A stretch of 64,000 nucleotides of DNA from Hymenobacter rigui. Its GTDB lineage: Bacteria; Bacteroidota; Bacteroidia; Cytophagales; Hymenobacteraceae. The translations under genes were made by a program, and so were the position numbers. The stretch spans positions 124,001 to 188,000 of the forward strand of contig NZ_RWIT01000005.1 of NCBI RefSeq assembly GCF_003944715.1, given 5' to 3'. The notes below the pieces were generated by a model, which had not been told where the DNA came from, made no database searches, and saw only the letters and a program-made list of their open reading frames with translations. Positions 24,649 to 33,362 of the stretch are shown in pieces (positions within the stretch are counted from its first letter, which is position 1; every line of letters begins with the position of its first letter).

Positions 24649-27600
24649 ATGCTCAAAGACTTTCGGATTGGACTTTTCCTGCTAGTACTGGCCTGCCTGG
24701 GCTGGGCTGTTTCTTCGTCCGTGCCGCGCGACAACGGGGCCCGTCCCATGTCGGTGGCCGAGCAGAACTGGGTGGACAGTGTGTTCACCTCCCTCACCCC
24801 CGACCAGCGCCTGGGCCAGCTGTTTATGGTGGCCGCCTACTCCAACAAGGACAAGCGCCACGCTCAGGCCATTGAAGGCCTGGTGCGCAACCAGGGCGTG
24901 GGCGGGCTGATGTTCCTGCAGGGCGGCCCCCGCCGCCAGGCGTTGCTCACCAACCGCTACCAGGTCGCCGCCAAAGTGCCCCTGCTCATTGCCATGGATG
25001 CCGAGTGGGGCCTGGATATGCGGCTGGATTCCAGCATGCACTTCGCCAAAGGCATGACGCTGGGCGCCATGGACGACGAGCAGTACGTGTACCAGATGGG
25101 CCGCGAAATTGCCCTCAAGATGAAGACGCTGGGCGTGCACATCAGCTTTTCGCCGGTGCTCGATGTCAATTCCAATCCCGATAACCCGGTTATCGGCAAC
25201 CGCTCGTTCGGTGAAAACAAGGAGCAGGTAGCCAGCCGGGGCATTCAGTACATCCGGGGCCTGCAGGACCACGGCGTTATTGCCGTTGTGAAGCACTTCC
25301 CCGGTCACGGCGATACCGACGTGGACTCCCATGTGGCTTTGCCCGTTATTAACTCCGATTTGGGCCGCCTTACCAACGTGGACCTCTACCCCTTCCAAAA
25401 GTCCTTTGAGCAGGGCGTGATGGGCGTGATGGTGGGCCACCTGTACATGCCGCTGTTTGATACGGTGCGTACTCTCTCGGCCACGGTTTCCAAAAACCTG
25501 GTGACCGGACTGCTGAAGGAGAAGATGAACTACCGGGGCCTAGTGTTTACTGATGCCCTGAACATGAAGAGCGTGTCGAGCCTGTATAAGCCCGGCGAGC
25601 TGGACGCTTTGGCCCTGGCCGCCGGCAACGACGTGCTGCTGTTTTCGGAGGATGTGCCGATGGCCCTCACGAAAATAAAAGAAGCCATTGCCGCCGGTAA
25701 AATCGACCAGGCCGACGTGGATCAGCGGGTGCGTAAGATTCTGCGGGCCAAGTTCTGGGCGGGCCTGAATAAATATCAACCCATCGATGTGCCCAACCTG
25801 ATGCAGAACCTGAACCGGCCCCTGAGCCGCATGGTGCAGCAGCAGATTTACGAGCACGCCACCACGGTGGTGAAAAACCAGGACGATATTCTGCCCTTCC
25901 ACCGGCTGGATACCCTGCGTATTGCCGCCGTTACCATCGGCTCCGACGCGCCCACCTACAAGGAAATCATGGGCAAGTATCAGAACGGCCCGGTGTACGC
26001 CGTGCCCAACCGGTACGCGCTGGACAGCACATTTGCCCGCATCAGCAGCCGCCTCTCGCCCTACAACGTGGTGGTGGTGAGTCTGCACAACATGAACAAC
26101 ACGCCCACCCACAGCTACGGCATCGGGGAAGGGGCGTTGAAATTCCTGAAAGACCTGCGGGCCAACCCCAAGATTAAGACGGTAGTGGTGGCCTTCGGCA
26201 ACGCCTACTCGCTGAAGTACCTGGAGGAAAACCGCAACCTGGTGTGCGCCTACGAGGATAACTACGCCTCGCACCTGGTGGTGCCGCAGGTGCTGTTTGG
26301 GGCGCTGCCGGCCAAGGGCCGCCTGCCCGTTACGGTGTCCGAAAACCTGAAAGTGGGTACCGGCCTGCCCACCCCCGACTTCAAGCGCCTGCGCTACGGC
26401 ACGCCCGAGGAAGTGGGCCTCGACTCGAAGGTGCTCACCCAGATTGACAATGTGGCCCTGGAGGCCGTGGCCTACGCCGCCGCCCCCGGCTGCCAGGTGC
26501 TGGTAGCCAAGGACGGCATGGTGGTGTTCGATAAAAGCTACGGCTACGCCACTTACGATAAGCAGCAGCCCGTCAACAGCACCACCCTCTACGACCTGGC
26601 CTCGGTAACGAAAGTAGCCGGCACCCTGCAGGCCATCATGTACCTCAAAGACCAGGGCAAGCTCAACCTCGACGAGAAGGTGGCCGCCTACCTGCCCGAG
26701 CTGAAAGGCACCAATAAAAAGGACATGACGGTGCGCGAGGTGCTCATGCACCAGGCTGGCCTCAAACCTGGTATTCCTACCTGGGAAAAAACCATCACCA
26801 AAGCCGGCCCCAAGCCCACCTTCTACGCTAGCACCGAATCGGCCGAATTCTCGCGCGAGGTAACACCCGATTTGTTTAGCCTGCGTACCTCCGAGGACTC
26901 GGTGTGGACGTGGGTGCAGCGCTCCGGCCTGCTGCCCAAAACCAAGGGCAAGTACCCGGTGGAGTATTCCGACCTCAGCTTCATCATTCTGAAGCGGGTG
27001 GCCGAGAAGGTGCTGCAGCAGCCCATCGACGAGTTTCTGCAGAAGAACTTCTTCCAGCCGCTGGGCCTGGGCAACATGACCTACAACCCGCTCAGCAAAT
27101 TCCCCAAATCCTGCATTGCCCCCACCGAAAACGACACGTACTTCCGCCGCACGCAGCTGCAGGGTACCGTGCACGATCAGACGGCGGCCATGATTGGGGG
27201 CGTGGGCGGCCACGCGGGCCTGTTCTCGAATGCCAACGACCTGGCCATTCTGATGCAGATGAACCTGCAGAACGGCCGCTACGGCGGGCAGCGCTACTTC
27301 CAGACGCCCGTGGTTACCGAGTTTGCCCGCAGCAGCGAGGCCGGCAACCGCCGCGGCCTGGGCTGGGACCGGGGCGACCCGACCAAGCCCGAGGGCCCCA
27401 CCAGCAACCTCTCCCCGGCTAGCACCTTCGGCCACACCGGCTTCACGGGCACCTGCGTGTGGATGGACCCCGAAAACAAAATCCTCTACATCTTTCTTTC
27501 TAACCGCGTGTACCCCGACGCCGGCAATAACAAGCTGCGCCAGTACAACATCCGCACCCGCATCCACGACGTAATCTACAAGTCGCTGCAGAAGACATGA
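24649..27600 (+). CDS. Fusion of GH3 beta-glycosidase and beta-lactamase-type serine hydrolase
   Basis: The 983-residue secreted protein starts with a signal segment. A GH3 (NagZ/BglX-like) domain follows, with KHFPGHGDTDVDSH near residue 220 and the nucleophile Asp in FTDALNMK near 300. After a linker (about residues 590-600) a serine hydrolase domain has SVTK (SxxK motif) near 653, YSDLSF for the Tyr motif and GHTGFTG for the KTG box. GH3 enzymes of this type release N-acetylglucosamine from muropeptides; the second domain belongs to the class C/AmpH group. The fusion suggests cell-wall turnover. It is a known architecture in Bacteroidota. Confidence 0.9.
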   Translation: MLKDFRIGLFLLVLACLGWAVSSSVPRDNGARPMSVAEQNWVDSVFTSLTPDQRLGQLFMVAAYSNKDKRHAQAIEGLVRNQGVGGLMFLQGGPRRQALLTNRYQVAAKVPLLIAMDAEWGLDMRLDSSMHFAKGMTLGAMDDEQYVYQMGREIALKMKTLGVHISFSPVLDVNSNPDNPVIGNRSFGENKEQVASRGIQYIRGLQDHGVIAVVKHFPGHGDTDVDSHVALPVINSDLGRLTNVDLYPFQKSFEQGVMGVMVGHLYMPLFDTVRTLSATVSKNLVTGLLKEKMNYRGLVFTDALNMKSVSSLYKPGELDALALAAGNDVLLFSEDVPMALTKIKEAIAAGKIDQADVDQRVRKILRAKFWAGLNKYQPIDVPNLMQNLNRPLSRMVQQQIYEHATTVVKNQDDILPFHRLDTLRIAAVTIGSDAPTYKEIMGKYQNGPVYAVPNRYALDSTFARISSRLSPYNVVVVSLHNMNNTPTHSYGIGEGALKFLKDLRANPKIKTVVVAFGNAYSLKYLEENRNLVCAYEDNYASHLVVPQVLFGALPAKGRLPVTVSENLKVGTGLPTPDFKRLRYGTPEEVGLDSKVLTQIDNVALEAVAYAAAPGCQVLVAKDGMVVFDKSYGYATYDKQQPVNSTTLYDLASVTKVAGTLQAIMYLKDQGKLNLDEKVAAYLPELKGTNKKDMTVREVLMHQAGLKPGIPTWEKTITKAGPKPTFYASTESAEFSREVTPDLFSLRTSEDSVWTWVQRSGLLPKTKGKYPVEYSDLSFIILKRVAEKVLQQPIDEFLQKNFFQPLGLGNMTYNPLSKFPKSCIAPTENDTYFRRTQLQGTVHDQTAAMIGGVGGHAGLFSNANDLAILMQMNLQNGRYGGQRYFQTPVVTEFARSSEAGNRRGLGWDRGDPTKPEGPTSNLSPASTFGHTGFTGTCVWMDPENKILYIFLSNRVYPDAGNNKLRQYNIRTRIHDVIYKSLQKT

Positions 27601-27833
27601 TGTGTTGTCCAGCTTTTCCGTTCCTTTGATTCCGCAATCGGCGGCAGTACGTTCCTCGGAGCGACCTGCCGCCGATTTTTTTGTCCTTGCCCTGCCGTTG
27701 CGGGTTCCGCGCAGCATCTGAAGCCGACGCTACCGTCGAACCCCGGATTCTGTCGTATGACCCGCTAGCAGGCTCTCCCCTCTCTCCACTTCAGCCGTTC
27801 CCTGCAACGGCGCAAGCTCAAGCTACTGCTCTC

Positions 27834-28970
27834 ATGAACATCGGCATTGTCTGTTACCCTACTTTCGGCGGCTCCGGCGTGGTGGCCACCGAGTTGGGCA
27901 AAGCCCTGGCCCAGCGCGGCCACCGGGTGCACTTCATCACCTACAGCCAGCCGGTCCGCCTCGATTTCTTCAACGAGAACCTGTTCTACCACGAGGTCTA
28001 TATTCCGCCCTACCCGCTGTTCCAGTTCCCGCCCTACGAGCTGGCGCTGGCCTCGAAGATGGTGGACATTGTGCAAAACGAGAAGCTGGACGTGCTGCAC
28101 GTGCACTACGCCATTCCGCACGCCTCGGCGGCCTACATGGCCAAGCAGATTCTGCTCACCCGCGGCATCCGCATTCCGGTGGTCACCACTTTGCACGGCA
28201 CCGATATTACCCTAGTGGGCAAGGATGCCAGCTACGAGCCGGTGGTTACGTTTAGCATCAACCAGAGCGACGGGGTAACGGCCGTATCGGCTGATCTGCG
28301 CAAGGAAACCTACGAGTACTTCGCCATTGAAAAGGAGATTGAGGTAATTCCGAACTTCATCAACCTGGTGCGTTTCCAGAAGCAGGACAAGGGCCACTTC
28401 AAGGCGGCCATTGCCCCCAACGGCGAAAAGCTGCTGGTGCACACCAGTAACTTCCGCTCGGTGAAACGGGTGGAAGACGTGGTGCAGATTTTTGCGGGCG
28501 TGCGCAAGCAGATTCCGGCCAAGCTCCTGCTGGTCGGCGACGGCCCCGACCGGCCCCGCATCGAGAAGCTCTGCCGCGAAATCGGCTACTGCGACGATAT
28601 CCGCTTCCTGGGCAAGCTCGAAGCCGTGGAGGAAGTCCTCAGTATTGCCGACCTGTTCCTAATGCCTTCCGAGAAGGAAAGCTTCGGCCTGGCCGCCCTG
28701 GAAGCCATGGCCTGCGAAGTACCCGTCATCAGCACCAACGCCGGCGGCATTCCCGAGCTGAACGAGCATGGCCTCACCGGCATGACCAGCGAAATCGGCG
28801 ACGTGCCCGATATGGTGCAGAACGCCCTCTACGTGTTGGAAGACGAGAACCTGCCCCGCTTCAAAGCCGCCGCCCGCGCCCATGCCGAAACCTTCGCCGT
28901 AGAAATCATCGTGCCCCGCTACGAAGCCTGCTACCAGCGTGCCATTGCCGCCGCTTTGGTAACAGCGTAG
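27834..28970 (+). CDS. bshA: N-acetylglucosaminyl-malate synthase BshA
   Basis: The 378-residue GT4 glycosyltransferase transfers N-acetylglucosamine from UDP-GlcNAc to L-malate, the first step of bacillithiol synthesis. The N-terminus [19 protein letters not shown] is the BshA signature, followed by [21 protein letters not shown] and the C-terminal [18 protein letters not shown] donor site. I start at the ATG at 27834; an in-frame upstream start adds 51 residues with no homology. The gene stands alone, followed by a terminator nested in an inverted repeat. Confidence 0.93.
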   Translation: MNIGIVCYPTFGGSGVVATELGKALAQRGHRVHFITYSQPVRLDFFNENLFYHEVYIPPYPLFQFPPYELALASKMVDIVQNEKLDVLHVHYAIPHASAAYMAKQILLTRGIRIPVVTTLHGTDITLVGKDASYEPVVTFSINQSDGVTAVSADLRKETYEYFAIEKEIEVIPNFINLVRFQKQDKGHFKAAIAPNGEKLLVHTSNFRSVKRVEDVVQIFAGVRKQIPAKLLLVGDGPDRPRIEKLCREIGYCDDIRFLGKLEAVEEVLSIADLFLMPSEKESFGLAALEAMACEVPVISTNAGGIPELNEHGLTGMTSEIGDVPDMVQNALYVLEDENLPRFKAAARAHAETFAVEIIVPRYEACYQRAIAAALVTA

Positions 28971-28990
28971 GGGGCAAAAAGAAGAAGCCT

Positions 28991-29154
28991 GTCATTGCGA
29001 GCGAAGCGAAGCAATCCTTCCTTTTCAGGGCACAAAGCCTGAATAAGCAAAAAGCCCCTGACGTCCGTGCTGGCGTCAGGGGCTTTTGCTTAGGTCAGGG
29101 CTGAGAGCTTCGCGCAGGAAGGATTGCTTCGGCCTCCGGCCTCGCAATGACGGT
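28991..29154. repeat. REP-like inverted pair around the bshA terminator
   Basis: The left arm (28991-29023, TGTCATTGCGAGCGAAGCG core) is complementary to the right arm (29118-29154, GGATTGCTTCG...CGCAATGACGG), with differences only in the middle. The terminator at 29046-29090 lies in the loop. Confidence 0.8.
29046..29090. terminator. Bidirectional terminator between bshA and the next gene
   Basis: Arms AGCAAAA(A)GCCCCTGACG and CGTCAGGGGCTTTTGCT pair over about 17 bases with one bulged A and a 10-base loop. It lies between converging genes and has A/T runs on both sides. Confidence 0.9.
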
Positions 29155-29163
29155 CCTTTTTAT

Positions 29164-29703
29164 TTAGAACATAGCCACGGCCTCGCGCTTTACGGCCAGT
29201 AGGGCGGCTTCTACGGGGTCGGGCTGGTTGTCCTGCATCAGGGTTTCCAGCACGCGACGGGCCAGCTCGGGGCCGCGGGCTTCCTGGGGGTTGGGCAGGC
29301 TGCGGAACTGGGTGCTGATGAGGTTTACGACGGCTTCCTGGGCCTGCTTTACGGCGGCCCAGGTTTCGGGCTGCATGTAGAGCTGCTGGCTGAGGTTGTG
29401 CTCCACCTCGGCCCGGATTTCCTGCAGCAGCAGGCGGTGATAGTCGGCGGCGGGCAGGCCGGCGCTGCTCACGCGCACCAGCAGGTTGTTGGGGCTGATG
29501 CGCTCCAGCAGTAGCGTCACGCGCTCCAGGGCCTGCAGGCGCAGCGGCAGGGTGGTTTTGCTGGCTTCCAGGCGCATTTCGATGAGACGGCGCTGCTGCT
29601 CCCGCTCCAGAAACTGCTGAAACAGGTAGTAAATAGCCCCGGCCACGATGAGCGCCGGCAGAATGATTTTGAGCAGATCGAAAATGTACGCGGTGGAATC
29701 CAT
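29164..29703 (-). CDS. Single-pass membrane protein of unknown function (DUF7935-like)
   Basis: The 179-residue protein has one N-terminal membrane helix (about residues 9-30, IILPALIVAGAIYYLFQQFL). A charged helical region follows that reads like a short coiled coil (EREQQRRLIEMRLEASKTT). The overall pattern resembles a conserved Cytophagales family of unknown role, often labelled DUF7935; this is from memory and not checked. Its start lies about 200 bases from the divergent Fe-S carrier gene. Confidence 0.6.
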   Translation of the reverse strand: MDSTAYIFDLLKIILPALIVAGAIYYLFQQFLEREQQRRLIEMRLEASKTTLPLRLQALERVTLLLERISPNNLLVRVSSAGLPAADYHRLLLQEIRAEVEHNLSQQLYMQPETWAAVKQAQEAVVNLISTQFRSLPNPQEARGPELARRVLETLMQDNQPDPVEAALLAVKREAVAMF

Positions 29704-29869
29704 GCGAGAGGGAGTAGCGGAAAAAGCCCCACGGCAGCCGCCTGGGCCGGCAAAGATACTTCGTGAACCGGAGGGCTCAAGCTGTTGTTATACGGCCAAA
29801 CGCACCAAACGACCGACGTAGTGTGGCAGCCCCGATGCCAAGCAGCATTCGGAACTACTACTTGCTTCG

Positions 29870-29877
29870 TATCTTTG
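29870..29877 (+). promoter_or_regulatory. Bacteroidota -7 box for the Fe-S carrier gene
   Basis: TATCTTTG is a perfect TAnnTTTG element and ends 30 nt upstream of the ATG at 29908. Confidence 0.55.
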
Positions 29878-29907
29878 TCGCCTTACTTTCCTAAACAAGA
29901 ACTCACT

Positions 29908-30261
29908 ATGGCAACGGCCGTCTCCACGAAACTTGCTCCCATCAGCCTCACTCCCCGCGCGCTGGAGGAAGTCCGGAATATTCTGGTTGAGAAAAACGTA
30001 CCCGGCGAATACGGCCTGCGCGTGGGCGTGCAGGGCGGCGGCTGCTCGGGCATGAGCTATCTGCTGGGCTTCGACAAACCCAAAGAACAGGACGAAACCT
30101 TCGACCTCGATGGCGTGCTGCTCATCATGGATAAGAAACACGCCATGTATGTGCTGGGCATGGAGGTTGACTTCCAGGACGGCCTCAACGCCCGCGGCTT
30201 TGTGTTCAATAACCCCCAGGCCAAGAGCACCTGCGGCTGCGGCTCGTCGTTCTCGGCGTAG
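29908..30261 (+). CDS. A-type iron-sulfur cluster carrier (IscA/SufA family)
   Basis: The 117-residue protein has the HesB-like fold with the three conserved cysteines: GGGCSGM near residue 46 and CGCG near the C-terminus (residues about 110-112). Such proteins accept and deliver Fe-S clusters to target enzymes in the cytoplasm. I start at the ATG at 29908 (MATAVSTKL), 30 nt after a good -7 box; a longer frame upstream is not supported. A strong terminator follows. Confidence 0.92.
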   Translation: MATAVSTKLAPISLTPRALEEVRNILVEKNVPGEYGLRVGVQGGGCSGMSYLLGFDKPKEQDETFDLDGVLLIMDKKHAMYVLGMEVDFQDGLNARGFVFNNPQAKSTCGCGSSFSA

Positions 30262-30276
30262 TCAGCCTCTCTTCCA

Positions 30277-30320
30277 AAAACGCAACGAGCCCCGGCAGCA
30301 GTCGGGGCTCGTTGCGTTTT
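30277..30320. terminator. Rho-independent terminator, 18-bp perfect stem
   Basis: AAAACGCAACGAGCCCCG pairs perfectly with its complement across an 8-base loop. It lies between converging genes and can act in both directions. Confidence 0.95.
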
Positions 30321-30330
30321 AGAAAAAAAC

Positions 30331-30371
30331 ACCCACCGTCATGCAGAGCGCAGCGAAGCATGACGGTGGGT
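30331..30371. repeat. REP-like hairpin downstream of the small gene at 30376
   Basis: ACCCACCGTCATGC pairs with GCATGACGGTGGGT (14 bases) around AGAGCGCAGCGAA, the shared core of the REP family. It lies 4 bases from the stop codon of the minus-strand gene at 30376. Confidence 0.8.
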
Positions 30372-30375
30372 GTAT

Positions 30376-30735
30376 CTAAGCAGGTTGGTTGGCTGAGGAC
30401 AGCAGCTGCATCACAGCAGCGGGGTCTTCTACCTCTACAATCAGTTCGTCAAATTCATCATGCTCCAGTCCGATGATGAGGGCGTTTTCGGCGTTATGCA
30501 CGTCCCAGAAAACGCGCTTTTCGTCCTGGTAGAACGTGCCGGCGGCCAGCAGGCCGGGCACGTGGGTGCCGGGGGCCCGGATGCCTTTCCACCAGCCCTT
30601 CAGGATCTGTGGGTCCTGCCGCACGCTGCGGATATGGCTGGCCGGAATCTGCAGCTGGCTTTTGAAGGCCCACAGCTTGTGTAGGCCCTTGACGTTGAAC
30701 GTAACGATGTCGCCTTCTTTAATTACTTCTACCAT
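30376..30735 (-). CDS. Small conserved protein of unknown function
   Basis: The 119-residue protein has no signal or membrane segment. It is rich in predicted strands, with LHKLWAFKSQLQIPASHIRSV and FDELIVEVEDPAAVMQLL at its ends, which is reminiscent of a bacterial PH-like barrel. I cannot assign it to a named family with confidence. It is separated from its divergent neighbour by about 140 bases and ends next to a REP hairpin. Confidence 0.65.
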   Translation of the reverse strand: MVEVIKEGDIVTFNVKGLHKLWAFKSQLQIPASHIRSVRQDPQILKGWWKGIRAPGTHVPGLLAAGTFYQDEKRVFWDVHNAENALIIGLEHDEFDELIVEVEDPAAVMQLLSSANQPA

Positions 30736-30873
30736 GTTGAGGGGGGCTAGCGTACTGGAATGGAGAATATTGGCTGTAAGTTAGCATTCTGACCATAGCT
30801 TCCACGGCGGGCCGTCCGGCAACCCCAAGGGAGCTTCACCAACCCTTCCTTCCTGCTTTTTGCGCGTATCCTG

Positions 30874-33078
30874 ATGCGGTATTTTCTTTCTGTGGGCCTG
30901 TTGCTGGCGGCAGCCGGAGGCCTTCATGCTCAAGCCTTCACGCCTACCGAAATTGCCCGCTGGCAGCAGCAGGCCCGGCAGGTCACCATCACCCGCGACA
31001 CCTGGGGCGTACCCCACGTGCAGGGCCAGACCGACGCCGACGCCGTGTTCGGGCTGCTGTACGCGCAGTGTGAGGACGATTTTCCGCGCGTTGAAACCAA
31101 CTACCTCGACGCCATCGGCCGCCTGGCCGAAGTGGAGGGCGAAGCGGCCCTGTACCACGATTTGCGGGCCCGCCTGTTCATGGACACCACCCAGGCCATC
31201 CAACTCTACCAGAAAAGCCCGGCCTGGATGCAGCAATTGCTCAACGCCTTTGCCGATGGTACCAACTACTACCTCTACACTCACCCCGCGGTGAAGCCCC
31301 GGCTACTGCGCCGCTTCCAGCCCTGGATGCCCCTGATGTTCAGTGAGGGCAGCATCGGCGGCAACATCAGCGTGGTACCGCTGGAGCGGCTCAAGAATTT
31401 CTACGGCAGCCAGCGCAAATCTACCTCCTGGGTGCGGCCCGATGCGGGGCTGCTGGAGCGGGAGCCGGTGGGCTCCAACGGGTTTGCCATTGCGCCCGCC
31501 AAAAGCGCCAGCGGCCACGCCCTTCTACTTATCAACCCGCACACGTCGTTCTATTTCCGGCCCGAGGTGCAGGTAACCAGCCGGGCCGGCCTCAACGCCT
31601 ACGGGGCCGTGACGTGGGGGCAGTTTTTCGTGTACCAGGGCTTCAACGAGCACTGCGGCTGGATGCACACCTCCAGCCAGGCCGACTCGATGGACGAGTA
31701 CCTGGAAACCATTGAGCAGAAAAACGGCAAGTATTATTCCCGCTACGGCCGCAAGCTGCGCCCGGTGCAGGTAGTTACCCTCACCCTACCCTACCGCCAG
31801 CCCGATGGCACCATCGGCCGCCGGCAGTTCATCACCTACCGCACCCACCACGGCCCGGTGGTGGGCCAGCTGAGCGACACCCAATGGCTGACGGTGCGCA
31901 TGATGGATACCCCGCTGGCCGCACTGGAGCAGTCGTTCCTGCGCACCAAGGCCACCGACTACACCAGCTTCCGGGAGGTGATGAAGCTGAACGGCAACGC
32001 CAGCAACAACACCGTGTTTGCCGACAGCAAGGGCACCATTGCCTACTGGCACGGCAACTTCATGCCCCGCCGCAACCCGCAGTTCGACTGGAGCCAGCCC
32101 GTGGACGGCAGCAACCCCGCTACTGAGTGGCAGGGCCTGCATAAAGTAGAGGAGCTGGTGCAGGTGCGCAACCCGGCCAGCGGCTGGATTCAGAACTGCA
32201 ACGCCACGCCCTACACGGTATCCGGCCCCAGCAGCCCCGCCCGCAGCCAGTACCCCGCATACATGGCCCCCGACGCCGAGAATTACCGCGGCATCAACGC
32301 CGTACGGGTGCTGGGCCGCAAGTCGGTGTTCACCCTTGATACGCTGATTGCCGCCGCCAAAGACCCGTATCTGGCCGGGTTTGAGGAGCTGATTCCGGCC
32401 CTCACGAAGGACGTACAAACGGTGCAGGACGGCCCCAACCCGCCCACCGCCGAAGTGCTGGAGGCGGCCCGCCTGCTACAAAGCTGGGACCGGCGCTACG
32501 CCCGCACCTCGGTGCCCCAAACGGTGGCTACCTACTGGGCCGAGCGGCTGCTGCGCCTGGGCCGCAGCCGCGTGCCCGCCAACCAACCCCTCGACTACAT
32601 CAGCCTCACCCAATACACCATCAGCCACACCACTGCCCCCGAGAAGGTGGCGGCTTTGCAGGAAACCCTGGACGAGCTGACCAGCGACTTTGGCACCTGG
32701 CGCACCACCTGGGGCGACGTAAACCGATTTCAGCGCCTGACCGGCAACGTGCAGGAAACCTACCGCGACGACCAGCCCAGCCTGCCCGTGGCCTTCACCT
32801 CCTCGGCCTGGGGCTCATTGGCGGCGTTCGGCTCCAAGGCCCGGCCCGGCACCAAAAAACGCTACGGCGACGTGGGCAACAGCTTTATTGCCGTGGTGGA
32901 GTTTGGACCCCGCGTGAAAGCCCGCTCGGTGCTGGCCGGCGGCAACAGCAACCGGCCCACCTCCCCCCACTTCCGCGACCAGGCCGCCCTCTACGCCGAA
33001 GAGAACTTTAAAGACGTGTGGTTTTACCCCGAAGACATCCAACAGCACGTGGAGCGCACCTATTCGCCGGGGCAGTAA
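30874..33078 (+). CDS. Penicillin-acylase family amidohydrolase
   Basis: The 734-residue protein has a signal peptide ending near LHAQ, then the Ntn-hydrolase fold of penicillin and acyl-homoserine-lactone acylases. ITRDTWGVPHVQG begins the alpha part. The self-cleavage site is VGSNGFAIAP with Ser near residue 201, which becomes the N-terminal nucleophile. HTSFYF and GNASNNTVFAD follow. Family members hydrolyse side-chain amides in the periplasm, including quorum-sensing lactones, but the substrate is not readable. It ends in the nested palindrome region. Confidence 0.88.
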   Translation: MRYFLSVGLLLAAAGGLHAQAFTPTEIARWQQQARQVTITRDTWGVPHVQGQTDADAVFGLLYAQCEDDFPRVETNYLDAIGRLAEVEGEAALYHDLRARLFMDTTQAIQLYQKSPAWMQQLLNAFADGTNYYLYTHPAVKPRLLRRFQPWMPLMFSEGSIGGNISVVPLERLKNFYGSQRKSTSWVRPDAGLLEREPVGSNGFAIAPAKSASGHALLLINPHTSFYFRPEVQVTSRAGLNAYGAVTWGQFFVYQGFNEHCGWMHTSSQADSMDEYLETIEQKNGKYYSRYGRKLRPVQVVTLTLPYRQPDGTIGRRQFITYRTHHGPVVGQLSDTQWLTVRMMDTPLAALEQSFLRTKATDYTSFREVMKLNGNASNNTVFADSKGTIAYWHGNFMPRRNPQFDWSQPVDGSNPATEWQGLHKVEELVQVRNPASGWIQNCNATPYTVSGPSSPARSQYPAYMAPDAENYRGINAVRVLGRKSVFTLDTLIAAAKDPYLAGFEELIPALTKDVQTVQDGPNPPTAEVLEAARLLQSWDRRYARTSVPQTVATYWAERLLRLGRSRVPANQPLDYISLTQYTISHTTAPEKVAALQETLDELTSDFGTWRTTWGDVNRFQRLTGNVQETYRDDQPSLPVAFTSSAWGSLAAFGSKARPGTKKRYGDVGNSFIAVVEFGPRVKARSVLAGGNSNRPTSPHFRDQAALYAEENFKDVWFYPEDIQQHVERTYSPGQ

Positions 33079-33083
33079 GAGCG

Positions 33084-33115
33084 GTGTAGTGTAGAGACGC
33101 AACATCTTGCGTCTC
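33084..33115. repeat. GAGACGCAA palindrome, left outer copy
   Basis: GTAGAGACGCAAC is followed by a short loop and GTTGCGTCTC-type complement. An inverted copy lies at 33319-33350, and the two frame the 38-bp inverted repeat between them. Confidence 0.8.
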
Positions 33116-33167
33116 GTCGTTGCTGATGTTGAAGCTGTTTAGGAAGATATAGGCTGTTATTCAGAAC

Positions 33168-33256
33168 GTCATGCTGAGCTTGTCGAAGCATCTCTACCAC
33201 TTCGTTGCATGTTACCTGACGAAGTGGTAGAGATGCTTCGACAAGCTCAGCATGAC
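33168..33256. repeat. Perfect 38-bp inverted repeat (REP-like pair)
   Basis: The left arm (33168-33205) and right arm (33219-33256) are exact reverse complements of 38 bases with a 13-base loop. The arms share the family core (GTCATGCTGAGC...GAAGCATCTC). It lies between convergent genes. Confidence 0.95.
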
Positions 33257-33318
33257 CGTGCCAGACTTTTTAAACAGTTTCATCGTTTGGTCCATCAGTT
33301 ACCAAACCGTTCAACTGT

Positions 33319-33350
33319 GAGACGCAAAATATTGCGTCTCTACACTGTGC
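33319..33350. repeat. GAGACGCAA palindrome, right outer copy
   Basis: GAGACGCAAAATATTGCGTC, itself a palindrome, is followed by TCTACACTGTGC and mirrors the copy at 33084-33115. Confidence 0.8.
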
Positions 33351-33362
33351 AGCCGTTCCTGT

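Noticed and set aside
24432-24875. Small gene (147 codons) in the mutL-GH3 gap
   Set aside because: More than half overlaps the GH3 fusion gene in another frame, and the translation has no signal, domain or coding-like pattern.
25540-27717. Long open frame (725 codons) on the minus strand
   Set aside because: It lies fully opposite the GH3-serine hydrolase gene. Its translation is a monotonous His/Val/Gly/Gln-rich shadow without domains. High-GC genes often leave such open antisense frames.
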